Positions 8,004 through 17,437 of a DNA stretch of 46,166 nt are shown here, in pieces. The notes below the pieces were generated by a model that worked only from the letters and a program-made list of their open reading frames with translations, did not search any database and was not told where the DNA came from. The translations under genes were made by a program, and so were the position numbers. The DNA is from an uncultured Bacteroidia bacterium (GTDB lineage Bacteria > Bacteroidota > Bacteroidia > Bacteroidales > Prolixibacteraceae): positions 1-46,166 of the forward strand of contig CAIXZH010000079.1 of the NCBI GenBank assembly GCA_903923905.1, written 5' to 3'. Every line of letters starts with the position of its first letter. Position 1 is the stretch's first letter.

Positions 8004-9410
8004 TTATTTTTTCGTTTTTGTAGTCTGTTTTTTGGTTTCCTTTTTTGGGGTTTCTTTAATGGGTTCAATTTTTGCAGGAGCGGCAATTTTATTTTGAGTA
8101 AGCTTAGCTGCGGTCATCTCCTTTTTAACTTTTTTCAGTTCTGTTTCAGCAAGGTCGAGTTTTTTCGATTTGGAAGACACCAGTTCCTTGAGGTTGGTGA
8201 TTTCCTGGTCTTTAGCGCTTTCCGGAACCAGTGCATTGAGCCTGATTTTAAAATCACTGAGGATATTCATGTAATTGATAAACGCCTCATAAGGAGTGCT
8301 ATAAGGGTTAAAATATTTATGAACCTCGCCATCCGAAAAGAATTTAGTGCACATGTAATAAAAGTGATCGATGGTCTGAAGGTAATCCCAATCCTTGAGT
8401 AAAGTAGCGTCATGGCAGAGGTTCATCCGCCCCTTAAGCTGATAGAGTTTATCAAAAGCCTCTTTCTGGAGTTCGTTCCCTAACCAGGCAGAGAGATCGC
8501 GCTCTTCGTCAGCCCAGGAAATCGGGTATAGAACGTGTACTGCAGAAACTGGTTGAAGGGTGGCAACGACTTCGGATGGAGTTGCAAATTGAAGTTGTCC
8601 TGTTTTTAGGATGGCACCCGGGAGGTTTTTCAGGAAATCAAAAATTCCTGTCCCTTTGAGCTGAAGCTGACCAAATGTTTCGTAATTAATAAAAACATTA
8701 ACGACTTCTTCCTCTTTGGGCAGGAGAGCCATCCAACCGGCATATTTCTCTGCAGTGAGAGGATACTCATTCCAGGCTTTATTGCCAAACCTGAAGGACA
8801 AGTCGTCACTGAAACGGAAATTGCGCATCAGGACTTTCAATCTTGGATTCAATCCGTTGCAATATAAATAATTTGGACTTTTCCATCCAAGAACATGTTT
8901 GGCTCCTTCGGTAATCATCGCCTCGAAGCCCATTTTCTGAACAATATCCCCTAACTCGTCGGAGTAGATTAATTCAGTGTTTCTGAATACTTTAGGTCGT
9001 CGTCCAAAGAGCTCCTCAATCAGGTCGTCATGTGCTTTCACCTGGGATTCGAATAAGTCTTTATCGTTCAGGGAAACCATTGAATTGGCGTAAGTTTCCG
9101 ACAGAAATTCAACACATCCGGTTGCAGCGAGTTTGGCAAATGATTCGATTACTTCAGGGGCATAGAGTTTAAACTGATCAATCACAACGCCTGATAATGA
9201 ATATGTTACCTTGAATTTCCCCTTGTACTTCAGGATTTGCTCAAGAATTATTTTATTGGCCGGCAGATAGGATTGATCAGCAACCTTTCGCATGAAAGTT
9301 TCATTTGCAAAATCATCATAATAATAGGCATCATTGCCAATGTCAAAAAAACGATATTTCCGGTAACGGAACGGTTGATGTATTTGAAAGTTAAGGCAAA
9401 CTGATTTCAT
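8004..9410 (-). CDS. Glycoside hydrolase family 57 protein
   Basis: A 468-residue cytoplasmic enzyme of the GH57 alpha-amylase/4-alpha-glucanotransferase family. Conserved regions appear in order: FQIHQPF (residues 8-14), GCVEFLSETY (near 98), VFRNTELIYSDE (near 140, the nucleophile region) and VFINYETFGQL (near 238, the general-acid region). The last 70 residues are a charged coiled-coil stretch followed by a Lys/Thr/Pro-rich tail (ETPKKETKKQTTKTKK), which is not part of the catalytic fold. It is the middle gene of debranching enzyme, GT4, GH57, with only 5 bp to the GT4 gene, and so probably works in alpha-glucan remodelling. Hydrolase versus transferase activity cannot be decided from the sequence. 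Confidence 0.85.
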   Translation of the reverse strand: MKSVCLNFQIHQPFRYRKYRFFDIGNDAYYYDDFANETFMRKVADQSYLPANKIILEQILKYKGKFKVTYSLSGVVIDQFKLYAPEVIESFAKLAATGCVEFLSETYANSMVSLNDKDLFESQVKAHDDLIEELFGRRPKVFRNTELIYSDELGDIVQKMGFEAMITEGAKHVLGWKSPNYLYCNGLNPRLKVLMRNFRFSDDLSFRFGNKAWNEYPLTAEKYAGWMALLPKEEEVVNVFINYETFGQLQLKGTGIFDFLKNLPGAILKTGQLQFATPSEVVATLQPVSAVHVLYPISWADEERDLSAWLGNELQKEAFDKLYQLKGRMNLCHDATLLKDWDYLQTIDHFYYMCTKFFSDGEVHKYFNPYSTPYEAFINYMNILSDFKIRLNALVPESAKDQEITNLKELVSSKSKKLDLAETELKKVKKEMTAAKLTQNKIAAPAKIEPIKETPKKETKKQTTKTKK

Positions 9411-9415
9411 ATCTT

Positions 9416-10723
9416 TTATATTTTATGAGTAGATTTAGATAACGCTGCTAAATAGACCTGATGGACATGTTCTGCTGATTGCTTCCACTGCAAACTGTCA
9501 ACCTCTTCTCTCCCGTATTTTCTAAACATCGATGAAAGAGCCGGATATTTAAGTATTCCATAAATGGCGTCAGCCATGGCATTAATATCCCAGAAATCAA
9601 CTTTTATAGCGTGAGTAAGAATTTCGGCAACTCCTGATTGTTTTGAAATAATCGTTGGAACATCGGACATCATTGCTTCAAGTGGTGAAATGCCAAAAGG
9701 TTCTGAAACTGATGGCATCACATAAACATCACTCATGCGGAACATATCGAAAACATCATCTCCGTGAAGGAATCCGGTGAAGTGGAACCGGTCGGCAATA
9801 CCCAAACGGGCTGCACGGCGGATCATCTTCTCCATCATATCACCGCTCCCTGCCATAACAAAATGGACATTATCGGTGCGCCTTAAAACCTGATAGGCTG
9901 CTTCAACAAAATATTCAGGTCCTTTCTGCATCGTTATCCGACCAAGGAAGGTGACAATTTTTTCATTAATTCCCTTTTTATAACTTGAATTCTCGGGTTT
10001 TTCGACCGGCTCAACTGCATTATAAACCGTGGTAACCTTGGCAGGATCTATCCCGTATTTTTCAATGACAATGTTCCGGGTGAGGTTGCTCACGGTAATA
10101 ATCTGGTCAGCGATCTCCATCCCTTCGCGTTCCAGCGAGTAAACCTTAGGATTAACGCTACCGCCACTGCGGTCAAAATCGGTTGCGTGAACATGAATGA
10201 CCAGGGGTTTGCCACTTACCCTTTTCGCTGCAATTCCGGCCGGATAGGCCAGCCAATCGTGAGCATGGATTACATCAAAATCGTATTCTCTGCCGATATA
10301 TTCTGCAACAATGGCATAATTGGCAATCTCTTCGAGCAGGTTAGCTCCGTATTTCCCGGTGAAAGGGAGCTTCCCTTCAGAATCTGTCTGGATAAAGCGT
10401 GTTTGGGAGGTGACCCGCTGCTCAGTCAGCTTCCAAAACTCTTCAGGGGTAGAATAGGGTAAAAGGTTTGATTCAACTTCGAGTGAAGTAAACTGGTGTT
10501 CGCTATTATTAAAAATGATTTTTTTCTGGGAGATTGAAACATCGCTCGCCCCGATTATCTTCTTTACTGCTGAATTATCTTCGTCGCCATATGCCTTTGG
10601 GACGACAAAAAGCACCTCAACATCATCTAGTTGCGCTAGTCCTTTGGTTAATCCGTAACTGGCCGTACCGAGACCACCGCTAATGTGCGGGGGAAACTCC
10701 CATCCAAACATTAAAACTTTCAT
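9416..10723 (-). CDS. GT4-family glycosyltransferase, glycogen synthase-like
   Basis: A 435-residue GT-B fold enzyme. MKVLMFGWEFPPHISGGLGTASYGLTKGL is the N-terminal acceptor/nucleotide-sugar domain opening, with the GGLG loop of starch/glycogen synthase relatives. DVIHAHDWLAYPAG lies near 155. The C-terminal domain has FLGRITMQKGPEYF and then SVSEPFGISPLEAM near 340, with the EPFGISPLEA motif (EX7E-type) that binds the donor phosphate. Its placement between a debranching enzyme and a GH57 protein supports a role in alpha-1,4-glucan synthesis. It resembles neither the GT5 GlgA type nor the eukaryotic GT3 type in length. Donor specificity (ADP- or UDP-glucose) is not visible. Confidence 0.82.
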   Translation of the reverse strand: MKVLMFGWEFPPHISGGLGTASYGLTKGLAQLDDVEVLFVVPKAYGDEDNSAVKKIIGASDVSISQKKIIFNNSEHQFTSLEVESNLLPYSTPEEFWKLTEQRVTSQTRFIQTDSEGKLPFTGKYGANLLEEIANYAIVAEYIGREYDFDVIHAHDWLAYPAGIAAKRVSGKPLVIHVHATDFDRSGGSVNPKVYSLEREGMEIADQIITVSNLTRNIVIEKYGIDPAKVTTVYNAVEPVEKPENSSYKKGINEKIVTFLGRITMQKGPEYFVEAAYQVLRRTDNVHFVMAGSGDMMEKMIRRAARLGIADRFHFTGFLHGDDVFDMFRMSDVYVMPSVSEPFGISPLEAMMSDVPTIISKQSGVAEILTHAIKVDFWDINAMADAIYGILKYPALSSMFRKYGREEVDSLQWKQSAEHVHQVYLAALSKSTHKI

Positions 10724-10956
10724 TCGAATTCTTTTAGATTAACTTACTCATATTGAGATTACTGACTCGAGTCCAGCCCTTCCTGACCATTTTGCCTTGC
10801 AGATTTCTGCATTGCTTTGTCCTTTTAAACCGTAGTTGAAAAGGGTTTTATAGTTATAAACTTGAGCCGTAAAAATTATTTTCTATTCCAATTTGTTTCT
10901 GCATTTGTTCGTCCTGGTCTGCAATTTTGACAATTACAAACCGATTTTTAAAATAA

Positions 10957-12903
10957 TTAAGATGTTTCTCCAAATTTTTCGAGAGCAGTTAAAGCACATA
11001 GTACACCTCCGACATTCCAGGCCTGGGAAATTGCGCCACGGGCAGTGTAAGGTGGATTTCCTTCATAAACTTCTGAAAGTGTCCCCACACAATGTTCCGA
11101 CATCTCCTCTTCGAAACCTGCCATGATCTGTTTGACAAAGGACAACCCGCCTGCCTTATGGACTTCAAGATATGTTTTAACAAAAGGATAAATCAGGAAA
11201 GGGTAAACACTCCCCATGTGAACTGCAGCAGATCTCTGATCAGGGTTTCCTACGCAAGATCCTTTATATTGTAGATCGCTGGGTGCCAGCGATCTGAGTC
11301 CGCGTGGTGTAAGCAGCTCATTTCTAACCTTACTGAGAATTATTTTTTTCTGTTCCCGGGATAACGGTGAATATGAAAAACCAGCAGCAAAGATCATATT
11401 TGGTCTCACAGACCAGTCCTTATAATTTCCATCCACATAATCGGCCAGGTAACCATGGTTATCATCCCAGAATGCTTCAAGAAATGATGTGGCTATCAGT
11501 TCAGGAAAAGCGGACCATTCATTTATAAATGCTTTATCTTTAGCTGATTCAGCGAGTTCCAGGGCCCAGCAGACGGCGTTATACCAGGCCGAATTTATCT
11601 CTACGGCAAAACCTCCCCTTTGTGTCACCGGTTTTCCGTCAATATAAGCATCCATCCAGGTTAGCGCTACTCCATCCTGTTTGGCATGGATCAGCCCATT
11701 TGGTTCCATGTGAATATTGAAACGGGTGCCCTTCTTATAACTGGAGAGAATTTCCTTCATAGCGGGGCCATAACTCTTCCAAAGTTCTTTTTTCTCTTTG
11801 AATGGTGTCAGCGCCTGAATGGTCTGAAAAGCAAAGAGTGGTGCATCAGCGGCATCATAGTCGGAAGGCAATCCGGCATATTTGGGAAGTAAACCATCCT
11901 TGAGACGCCCGAGATTGGTCTTCAGGATAGCCTCGTAAACGGCAAACTCGGATTGGCTTAACAAAATACCGGGTAAGGCAAGAAGCGTCTGTCGCGGAAT
12001 CGATTCATACCAGGGAAATCCGGCAATCAGATCCTTTCCATCCTTCCTGTCACACAGGAATTGCTGCGCAGCATTAAGAAGGCAATTGACGAAACTGTCG
12101 CGTGGGAGACGCCGCTCCTTTTCAATTTTATATTGTTTTTTAAGGCTTCCCGGATCACAAACCTCGGTCGAAGCGGAGAAGAATACCGATTCCCCTTTTT
12201 TGATCGATAGTTCAAAATAGCCGGGAACAAAAAGATCCTCCTGATATTCGTAACCTCTGGAGCGCTCTTTCATATATTCAATATTCCGTGACCAATCGGG
12301 AACAGGGACAAAATCTGGATCCTTGGAAAATTGCATATACAAATCAGGATATCCCTCATATAGACACATTTTAATCCCATTCTTCACCCTGGTGAATTTG
12401 CCGTTGGCAACCATATTTGCCCTTGTAAGTTGATGAACATTGCGAAATGCAAGAAATGGTTTGAATCTCAAGGTAGTAGGACTATTGGCATCTTCCAGGG
12501 TATATTTCACAATGACGTGATTTTCATGCTCAACCAACATCCGGGTTTTTGTGAGAATCACGCCACCAACCCGATAGGTTACCTTGGGTATCGTATCAAT
12601 TTCAAAATTCCGGATATACTTATGACCCTTTGGTTCATAAAATTCACCCGGGTATTTATGAATTCCCAGATTGAACTGAGTATCATGTTGTATCACTGTT
12701 TCATCGAGTGAAGATAGCAGCACATGCTTCCCTCCGTCCAGCTCATCCAGTTGCACTATCAGCAACCCATGATATTTACGGGTATTACATCCTGCAAGGG
12801 TTGAGGAAGAATAGGCGCCTGATCGGTTAGTACGCAGAAATTCGTGTTGTAATGAATATTCCAGATTAACCAGTTCCTCTTTATCGAAATTTAGGTAGCT
12901 CAT
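10957..12903 (-). CDS. Glycogen debranching enzyme (GH133 amylo-alpha-1,6-glucosidase)
   Basis: A 648-residue protein. The N-terminal domain (residues 15-230) has the typical EFLRTNRSGAYSSSTLAGCNTRKYHGLL opening. The catalytic (alpha/alpha)6 domain includes LIAGFPWYESIPRQTLLALPGILL near 300, DAPLFAFQTIQAL and ALTWMDAYIDGKPVTQRGGFAVEINSAWYNAV near 415-445, and ends in the AWNVGGVLCAL segment. WMDA and VEINSAWYNA are the hallmark acidic sites. The enzyme removes alpha-1,6-linked glucose stubs from glycogen. It is the first gene of the minus-strand glycogen group. A 233-bp gap before the GT4 gene has no recognisable gene and may hold a second promoter. Confidence 0.88.
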   Translation of the reverse strand: MSYLNFDKEELVNLEYSLQHEFLRTNRSGAYSSSTLAGCNTRKYHGLLIVQLDELDGGKHVLLSSLDETVIQHDTQFNLGIHKYPGEFYEPKGHKYIRNFEIDTIPKVTYRVGGVILTKTRMLVEHENHVIVKYTLEDANSPTTLRFKPFLAFRNVHQLTRANMVANGKFTRVKNGIKMCLYEGYPDLYMQFSKDPDFVPVPDWSRNIEYMKERSRGYEYQEDLFVPGYFELSIKKGESVFFSASTEVCDPGSLKKQYKIEKERRLPRDSFVNCLLNAAQQFLCDRKDGKDLIAGFPWYESIPRQTLLALPGILLSQSEFAVYEAILKTNLGRLKDGLLPKYAGLPSDYDAADAPLFAFQTIQALTPFKEKKELWKSYGPAMKEILSSYKKGTRFNIHMEPNGLIHAKQDGVALTWMDAYIDGKPVTQRGGFAVEINSAWYNAVCWALELAESAKDKAFINEWSAFPELIATSFLEAFWDDNHGYLADYVDGNYKDWSVRPNMIFAAGFSYSPLSREQKKIILSKVRNELLTPRGLRSLAPSDLQYKGSCVGNPDQRSAAVHMGSVYPFLIYPFVKTYLEVHKAGGLSFVKQIMAGFEEEMSEHCVGTLSEVYEGNPPYTARGAISQAWNVGGVLCALTALEKFGETS

Positions 12904-12929
12904 ACGAACTTGATTTTAATTTTACTCTA

Positions 12930-12978
12930 TTTTTAGCGGGACACCATTCTTACGATGGTGTATGGTGTCCGCTAAAAA
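12930..12978. terminator. Hairpin between GSCFA and debranching enzyme genes
   Basis: TTTTTAGCGGGACACCAT at 12930-12947 pairs with ATGGTGTCCGCTAAAAA at 12962-12978, with one bulged G. The arms end in A/T runs on both sides, so it could terminate the GSCFA transcript on the minus strand. A second ATGGTGT copy at 12955-12961 can form a shorter alternative hairpin with ACACCAT at 12941-12947, leaving two mutually exclusive folds. Confidence 0.5.
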
Positions 12979-13005
12979 TAAGCAAAGGTTTTGTTAACTG
13001 AAAAT

Positions 13006-14001
13006 TTAATCTATTATTTTTTCATCAAACTTTCTCGTTAGAGGATTAAAATCGACAAACGGGTAATTAATTCTAAGCTGATCCAACTTCCCGAGCTGAG
13101 CTTCGATGAACGAAAAATATCCTTTTTCAAGGCGATTGAATGGTTTGTGTTTAAGTGCCTGAATCAATTTATCTACTTCAATAATAATAGATTGAGCCTC
13201 TTGATCAAAAATTGTCTCTGCAAATTTTTCCCTGATATAATCGATGGCCAACTCACTCAGGTGAGCCATATCGGTTGCGTAAAACCGGTAATCCCGGAGT
13301 TCATCAAGTACAAGCTCATACGATGGAAAATAGGAGATCAGCTCATCGCAGTAATTGGAAATCAACGTTTCGATAGCCAGAAGCAAGGTTGCTTTGCTGA
13401 GTTGATTCTCATGTGCACCGTCTTTCAGATGCCTGATGGGACTTACTGTAAAAACCAGATGGAGGTTTGGGTTGATTACCCTTAGTTGTCTGATGAGAGG
13501 AACCCATATTTCCGTGATCCGATCAACAGACAGCCGATTATGGTTGAATATTGCTGCAGGTAGCTTATGACAATTTGAAACAACTTTCCCGCTTTGCTTG
13601 TGCTGAAATACCCAGGAAGTTCCAAATGTGATAAAAAGATGGGTGGCGTTTTTCAGATAAGTATATGCTTCAGCGGCACCTGAGTTGATCTTAATGAGCA
13701 CCTTTGCAGGATCGGGACCTGAAAACCTGCTATGATGTGAGAAACTATTATACAGACCATTTGAAAAAAAAAGATCATTTTCCGTGAAATTTTTCCGGTT
13801 CATCAACTGTTCAAGGCTATTTGCAATTGACAGCGGATTGTATTGAATACCAAACGGATTTACCATCACAGGGAGGCAACGTTCCTGAAGATAGTTTCCG
13901 ATATTTTCTGCAAAGCATGAGCCGATCATCAGCGATTGATGACGATACCCCAATTTTTTTTTGAATTTGGGCAATTCAACCTCCGTTTTCAAAATTATCA
14001 T
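13006..14001 (-). CDS. GSCFA domain protein
   Basis: A 331-residue protein carrying the eponymous motif in LMIGSCFAENIGNYL near residues 24-38. It also has VNPFGIQYNPLSIANSL and LFITFGTSWVFQHKQSGKVVSNCHK, all typical of the GSCFA family of Bacteroidota and proteobacteria. The family is SGNH-hydrolase/esterase-like with no firmly established substrate; acyl or polysaccharide ester chemistry is often suggested. No signal peptide is seen, so it is probably cytoplasmic. It is separated by 126 bp from queG and may be transcribed with it. Confidence 0.85.
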   Translation of the reverse strand: MIILKTEVELPKFKKKLGYRHQSLMIGSCFAENIGNYLQERCLPVMVNPFGIQYNPLSIANSLEQLMNRKNFTENDLFFSNGLYNSFSHHSRFSGPDPAKVLIKINSGAAEAYTYLKNATHLFITFGTSWVFQHKQSGKVVSNCHKLPAAIFNHNRLSVDRITEIWVPLIRQLRVINPNLHLVFTVSPIRHLKDGAHENQLSKATLLLAIETLISNYCDELISYFPSYELVLDELRDYRFYATDMAHLSELAIDYIREKFAETIFDQEAQSIIIEVDKLIQALKHKPFNRLEKGYFSFIEAQLGKLDQLRINYPFVDFNPLTRKFDEKIID

Positions 14002-14127
14002 AATCCATATTTAATGATTAAAGATAACTATTTTTCCGGAGATTATTTTGCAAAAATCCCGGAAGGTGCAAAGAATTTAGAGGAATAGGGGAACAACTGA
14101 ATGAATAATCCCGATTCTTGGAACTTA

Positions 14128-15057
14128 TCACTTCAGGTAACCAATATTGCGCATTATCCGGGGGTATCCGGCCCGCTCCAAGGCCGACATTCTGAACATT
14201 TTATTGTAAGTAGGGCGATCAAGTTCATCCCATCCTTTTTTATCCATTTCCAGTAATCCTTCAGTGGGTTTAAAGTGCATATTTTGATGGGGTGTTATTA
14301 CCCTGTTCCAGGGGCAGACATCCTGGCAGATGTCACAACCAAAGATATGGTTTTCTAATTTCTCACGGATCTGAATTGGAACTTCCTCTTTATTTTCAAT
14401 GGTATGGTACGAAATGCACTTTCTGGCATCCACGATGCGGTCAGCAATAATGGCCTGTGTGGGACAGGCATCGATACACCGGGTGCAGGTACCGCAATGA
14501 TCACTTGTAAATGGGAGATCGTAAGCCAGTTCTAAATCAATAATCAGCTCGCCAATAAACACATATGAACCATGATATTTATTGATCAGGAGTGAATGTT
14601 TTCCGATCCATCCGAGGCCTGCCGCTTTAGCCAGGGAGCGTTCCAAAATTGGGGCAGAGTCGACAAATGCCCTTCCCCGGCATATGGAAATCTCTGTCCG
14701 GATGAAAACCAAAAGTTCGTTAAGCTTTTCTTTTACCACAAAATGGTAGTCTCTGCCGTAGGCATATTTCGAAATTTCGGGTGCTGACGGGTCGGTTTGT
14801 TTTTGGGATGGAAAGTAGTTGATCAGCACGGAGATAACAGATTTGGCCCCCTCTTCGAGCTTCCCGGGATCAAGTCGCTTTTCGAAATGATTGGCCATAT
14901 ATCCCATATTGCCGTTCATATTTTCGGCAAGCCATTTCTGAAGCGGTTCACGCTCCTCCTCAAGAGCTCTTACCTCCGATATCCCGCATTCCGAAAAACC
15001 GAGCTCCAATGCTTTTTGTCTGATCAGAAGACTATGATTTTCGGCAGAACTGTCCAT
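14128..15057 (-). CDS. queG: Epoxyqueuosine reductase
   Basis: This 309-residue enzyme catalyses the last step of queuosine synthesis, reducing epoxyqueuosine to queuosine in tRNA, using cobalamin and two [4Fe-4S] clusters. The N-terminal DUF1730 cobalamin-binding part has GNMGYMANHFEKRLDP near residues 49-64. CGTCTRCIDACPTQAI near 187-202 and CDICQDVCPWN near 240-250 are the ferredoxin-like cluster motifs. FVDSAPILERSLAKAAGLGWIGKHSLLI is the family's central signature. The length is that of the short form without the C-terminal HEAT-like domain. The ATG at 15057 gives the expected N-terminus. Confidence 0.9.
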   Translation of the reverse strand: MDSSAENHSLLIRQKALELGFSECGISEVRALEEEREPLQKWLAENMNGNMGYMANHFEKRLDPGKLEEGAKSVISVLINYFPSQKQTDPSAPEISKYAYGRDYHFVVKEKLNELLVFIRTEISICRGRAFVDSAPILERSLAKAAGLGWIGKHSLLINKYHGSYVFIGELIIDLELAYDLPFTSDHCGTCTRCIDACPTQAIIADRIVDARKCISYHTIENKEEVPIQIREKLENHIFGCDICQDVCPWNRVITPHQNMHFKPTEGLLEMDKKGWDELDRPTYNKMFRMSALERAGYPRIMRNIGYLK

Positions 15058-15106
15058 TGATCGGTAAGGTATTGGGATATAAGTTGAAATAAATGGAAAT
15101 AAGATT

Positions 15107-15148
15107 GTTTTGCATTTTGCATTTTTTATACTGCACTTTGCATTTTTC
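15107..15148. repeat. TTTGCATTTTGCA-type intergenic motif
   Basis: This upstream region of queG contains TTTTGCATTTTGCATTTTTT followed by TGCACTTTGCATTTTT. The same words occur near 3969-4002. It is a small repeat with no visible coding potential. Confidence 0.35.
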
Positions 15149-15228
15149 TTTTCCTGCCGGTAATTGATTTATGTCGAATCGATCAGTATCGTGCACTAAA
15201 CACACCCCCGGTTTTGGATGATGGATTT

Positions 15229-15531
15229 TTACATAAACCCGAGTTCCAGTCGTGCTTCCTCCGACATCATCGATTTGTCCCAGGCCGGATCAAAGGTGAT
15301 CTCCACCTGGCACGATTCAACTCCTTCCACTTTCTTGGACATATATTCCACATCGGCAAGAATCATATCTGCGGCAGGGCATCCCGGAGCGGTAAGAGTC
15401 ATCAGGATTTTGGCTTCATCACCATCCATATCAACACTATATATCAGTCCAAGGTCGTAAACATTGACCGGAATTTCCGGGTCAAACACCTCTTTTAGGT
15501 TTTCTATGATTAAATCTATACGTGGATCCAT
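15229..15531 (-). CDS. MIP18/SufT-like Fe-S maturation protein
   Basis: A 100-residue DUF59 (MIP18) family protein. EVFDPEIPVNVYDLGLIYSVD near residues 12-32 and LTAPGCPAADMI near 44-55, with the conserved Cys, are family signatures. FDPAWDKSMMSEEARLELGFM is the typical C-terminal WdxxxMSEEARxxLG segment. The ATG at 15531 is preferred because the further upstream start would be a TTG that adds only five residues. Position downstream of sufE fits the usual Bacteroidota suf layout, where this protein assists cluster transfer to client proteins. It is the last gene of the operon. Confidence 0.85.
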   Translation of the reverse strand: MDPRIDLIIENLKEVFDPEIPVNVYDLGLIYSVDMDGDEAKILMTLTAPGCPAADMILADVEYMSKKVEGVESCQVEITFDPAWDKSMMSEEARLELGFM

Positions 15532-15571
15532 TGTATTAATTATCAATTAGTAATGTTAAATTTCCAAAGCT

Positions 15572-16003
15572 TTAATTTCCCTTGGCTGAAATTTTCTCGT
15601 ATGCCAATGCATAAAGTTTCATCTGTTTAACCATAGCCAATAAACCATTCGATCGGGTAGGTGAGAGATGTTGCCTTAAACCGATCTCATCGATAAAGCG
15701 GGGTTCAGAAGTCAGAATCTCGTGAGGTGTACGATTTGAATAGATTTTCAGTAGCAGCGCAACTAATCCTTTAACAATCAGTGCATCACTTTCGGCTTCA
15801 AAGGTGATTTTCCCATCTGCAAATTCCTGGTGCAGCCAAACCCTTGACTGGCATCCCCGGATCTGGTTACTCTCAACCTTGTATTTGGGATCGATTGGGG
15901 CAAGTTCATTGCCCAATTCGATGAGGAGACTATATTTGTCCATCCAATCTTCAAAGGCTGAAAAATCTTCGATGATCCCCTGTTGTATTTCGTCTATGGT
16001 CAT
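15572..16003 (-). CDS. sufE: SufE sulfur acceptor
   Basis: A 143-residue SufE protein that accepts persulfide sulfur from the cysteine desulfurase SufS and passes it to the SufBCD scaffold. IRGCQSRVW places the acceptor Cys at residue 51, as in well-studied SufE proteins. LLIELGNELAP and a later LVKGLVALLL helix are also typical. It lies 77 bp downstream of sufS, in the same orientation. Confidence 0.92.
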   Translation of the reverse strand: MTIDEIQQGIIEDFSAFEDWMDKYSLLIELGNELAPIDPKYKVESNQIRGCQSRVWLHQEFADGKITFEAESDALIVKGLVALLLKIYSNRTPHEILTSEPRFIDEIGLRQHLSPTRSNGLLAMVKQMKLYALAYEKISAKGN

Positions 16004-16080
16004 TTAAATAATTGTCAAATTATAATGTTCTCCGTCATCTGACGGATCAATGGGTTTTCTTCCTGATTATCTGTGTTTCG

Positions 16081-17298
16081 TTAAAACATCGCTTTTAAGC
16101 GGATCAATGCAATATATAATGCTTCGATCTCCTCGACCGTATTATAAAAAGCAAATGAGGCACGAACCATATTTTCAACACCAAAATGATCCATTACCGG
16201 ATCGGCACATAACCGCCCTGTTCTTACAGCAATTCCCATCTGGTCGAGCAATGTACCCAGATCAAATGGATGTATTCCATCGATATTAAAACTGACGACA
16301 CCGGCTTTTTCAGGAGCTTCCCCGTAAATTTTCAGTCCGTCAATCTGTTTTAGTTTAAGAGTTGACTCCAAAAGCAACTCACGTTCATAACGCTCAATCA
16401 TGGGCTTATCTTGCCTGTTCAGGTAATCAATAGCTGCTCCCAAGCCGATAGCCCCTAAATAGTCGGGAGTTCCTGCCTCGAATTTGTATGGAATCTCATT
16501 GTAGGTTGTTTTTGAAAACGTAACTCTGTCAATCATTTCACCTCCACCCAGAAAGGGGGGCATTAGGTCGAGCCATTTCCTTTTGCCATACAGAACTCCA
16601 ATACCGGTGGGTCCATACATTTTGTGTCCTGAAAAGGCGTAGAAATCGCAGTCAAGAGCTTGAACATCAATCGAAAAATGAGGAGCAGCCTGAGCTCCGT
16701 CGATTAAGACAGGAACATTTTTCAAATGTGCTTTGGCTATGATCTCTGTGATAGGATTAACAGTTCCCAACGTGTTAGAGACATGAGTAACGGCCAATAT
16801 CCGGGTTTTATCAGTAATCAGCTTATCTATTTGGTCCAGATCTAAAACGCCGTTATCTCCAAATGGAACTATTTTCAGCCCGGCTCCGCGACGCTCGCAC
16901 ATCATTTGCCAGGGAACAATATTGGCATGATGCTCCATTTCGGTGACAATGACCTCATCTCCTTTACTGATAAAGGCTTCGCCAAACGAAAAGGCCACCA
17001 GGTTAATCGATTCTGTCGTTCCGTGCGTGAAGATGATCTCTGCTGGTTCAACCGCATTCAAATAGTTGCGAACCATTTCCCGACTCTCTTCGAAGGCTTC
17101 CGTAGTCTTATTCGCCATAAAGTGAGTCGCCCGGTGGATATTGCCGTTAAACCGGTGTGAAAATTCATTCATCCGATCTATCACTTGTTGTGGCCGCTGG
17201 CTGGTCGCAGCATTATCCAAATATATGAATGGCTTACCATTGACTTTTTGGTCAAGGATAGGAAAATCTTTACGTATTTTGAACAGATCAGGGTTCAT
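16081..17298 (-). CDS. sufS: SufS cysteine desulfurase
   Basis: This 405-residue PLP enzyme takes sulfur from cysteine for Fe-S cluster assembly. Key elements are IYLDNAATSQRPQQVID near the N-terminus, THGTTESINLVA, EMEHHANIVPW (substrate/PLP contact His), VLIDGAQAAPH (PLP-ring Asp), FYAFSGHKMYGPTGIGVLYG with the PLP lysine, and the short active-site loop TGRLCADPVM, where Cys carries the persulfide. The ATG at 17298 (MNPDLFKIRKDFPIL) is chosen over an upstream TTG. A 139-bp gap separates it from sufD. Confidence 0.93.
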   Translation of the reverse strand: MNPDLFKIRKDFPILDQKVNGKPFIYLDNAATSQRPQQVIDRMNEFSHRFNGNIHRATHFMANKTTEAFEESREMVRNYLNAVEPAEIIFTHGTTESINLVAFSFGEAFISKGDEVIVTEMEHHANIVPWQMMCERRGAGLKIVPFGDNGVLDLDQIDKLITDKTRILAVTHVSNTLGTVNPITEIIAKAHLKNVPVLIDGAQAAPHFSIDVQALDCDFYAFSGHKMYGPTGIGVLYGKRKWLDLMPPFLGGGEMIDRVTFSKTTYNEIPYKFEAGTPDYLGAIGLGAAIDYLNRQDKPMIERYERELLLESTLKLKQIDGLKIYGEAPEKAGVVSFNIDGIHPFDLGTLLDQMGIAVRTGRLCADPVMDHFGVENMVRASFAFYNTVEEIEALYIALIRLKAMF

Positions 17299-17437
17299 AT
17301 GAATTGAAATTGACAATTATTAATTGGCAATTGACAAATGTATTATAAATTGAATATTAGACCTATATGAAAATAATAAATGAAACCAGCAATCTGTTTT
17401 AAGCTGAATTGAACCAGCCAAAAGGGGTGATGGCTTC

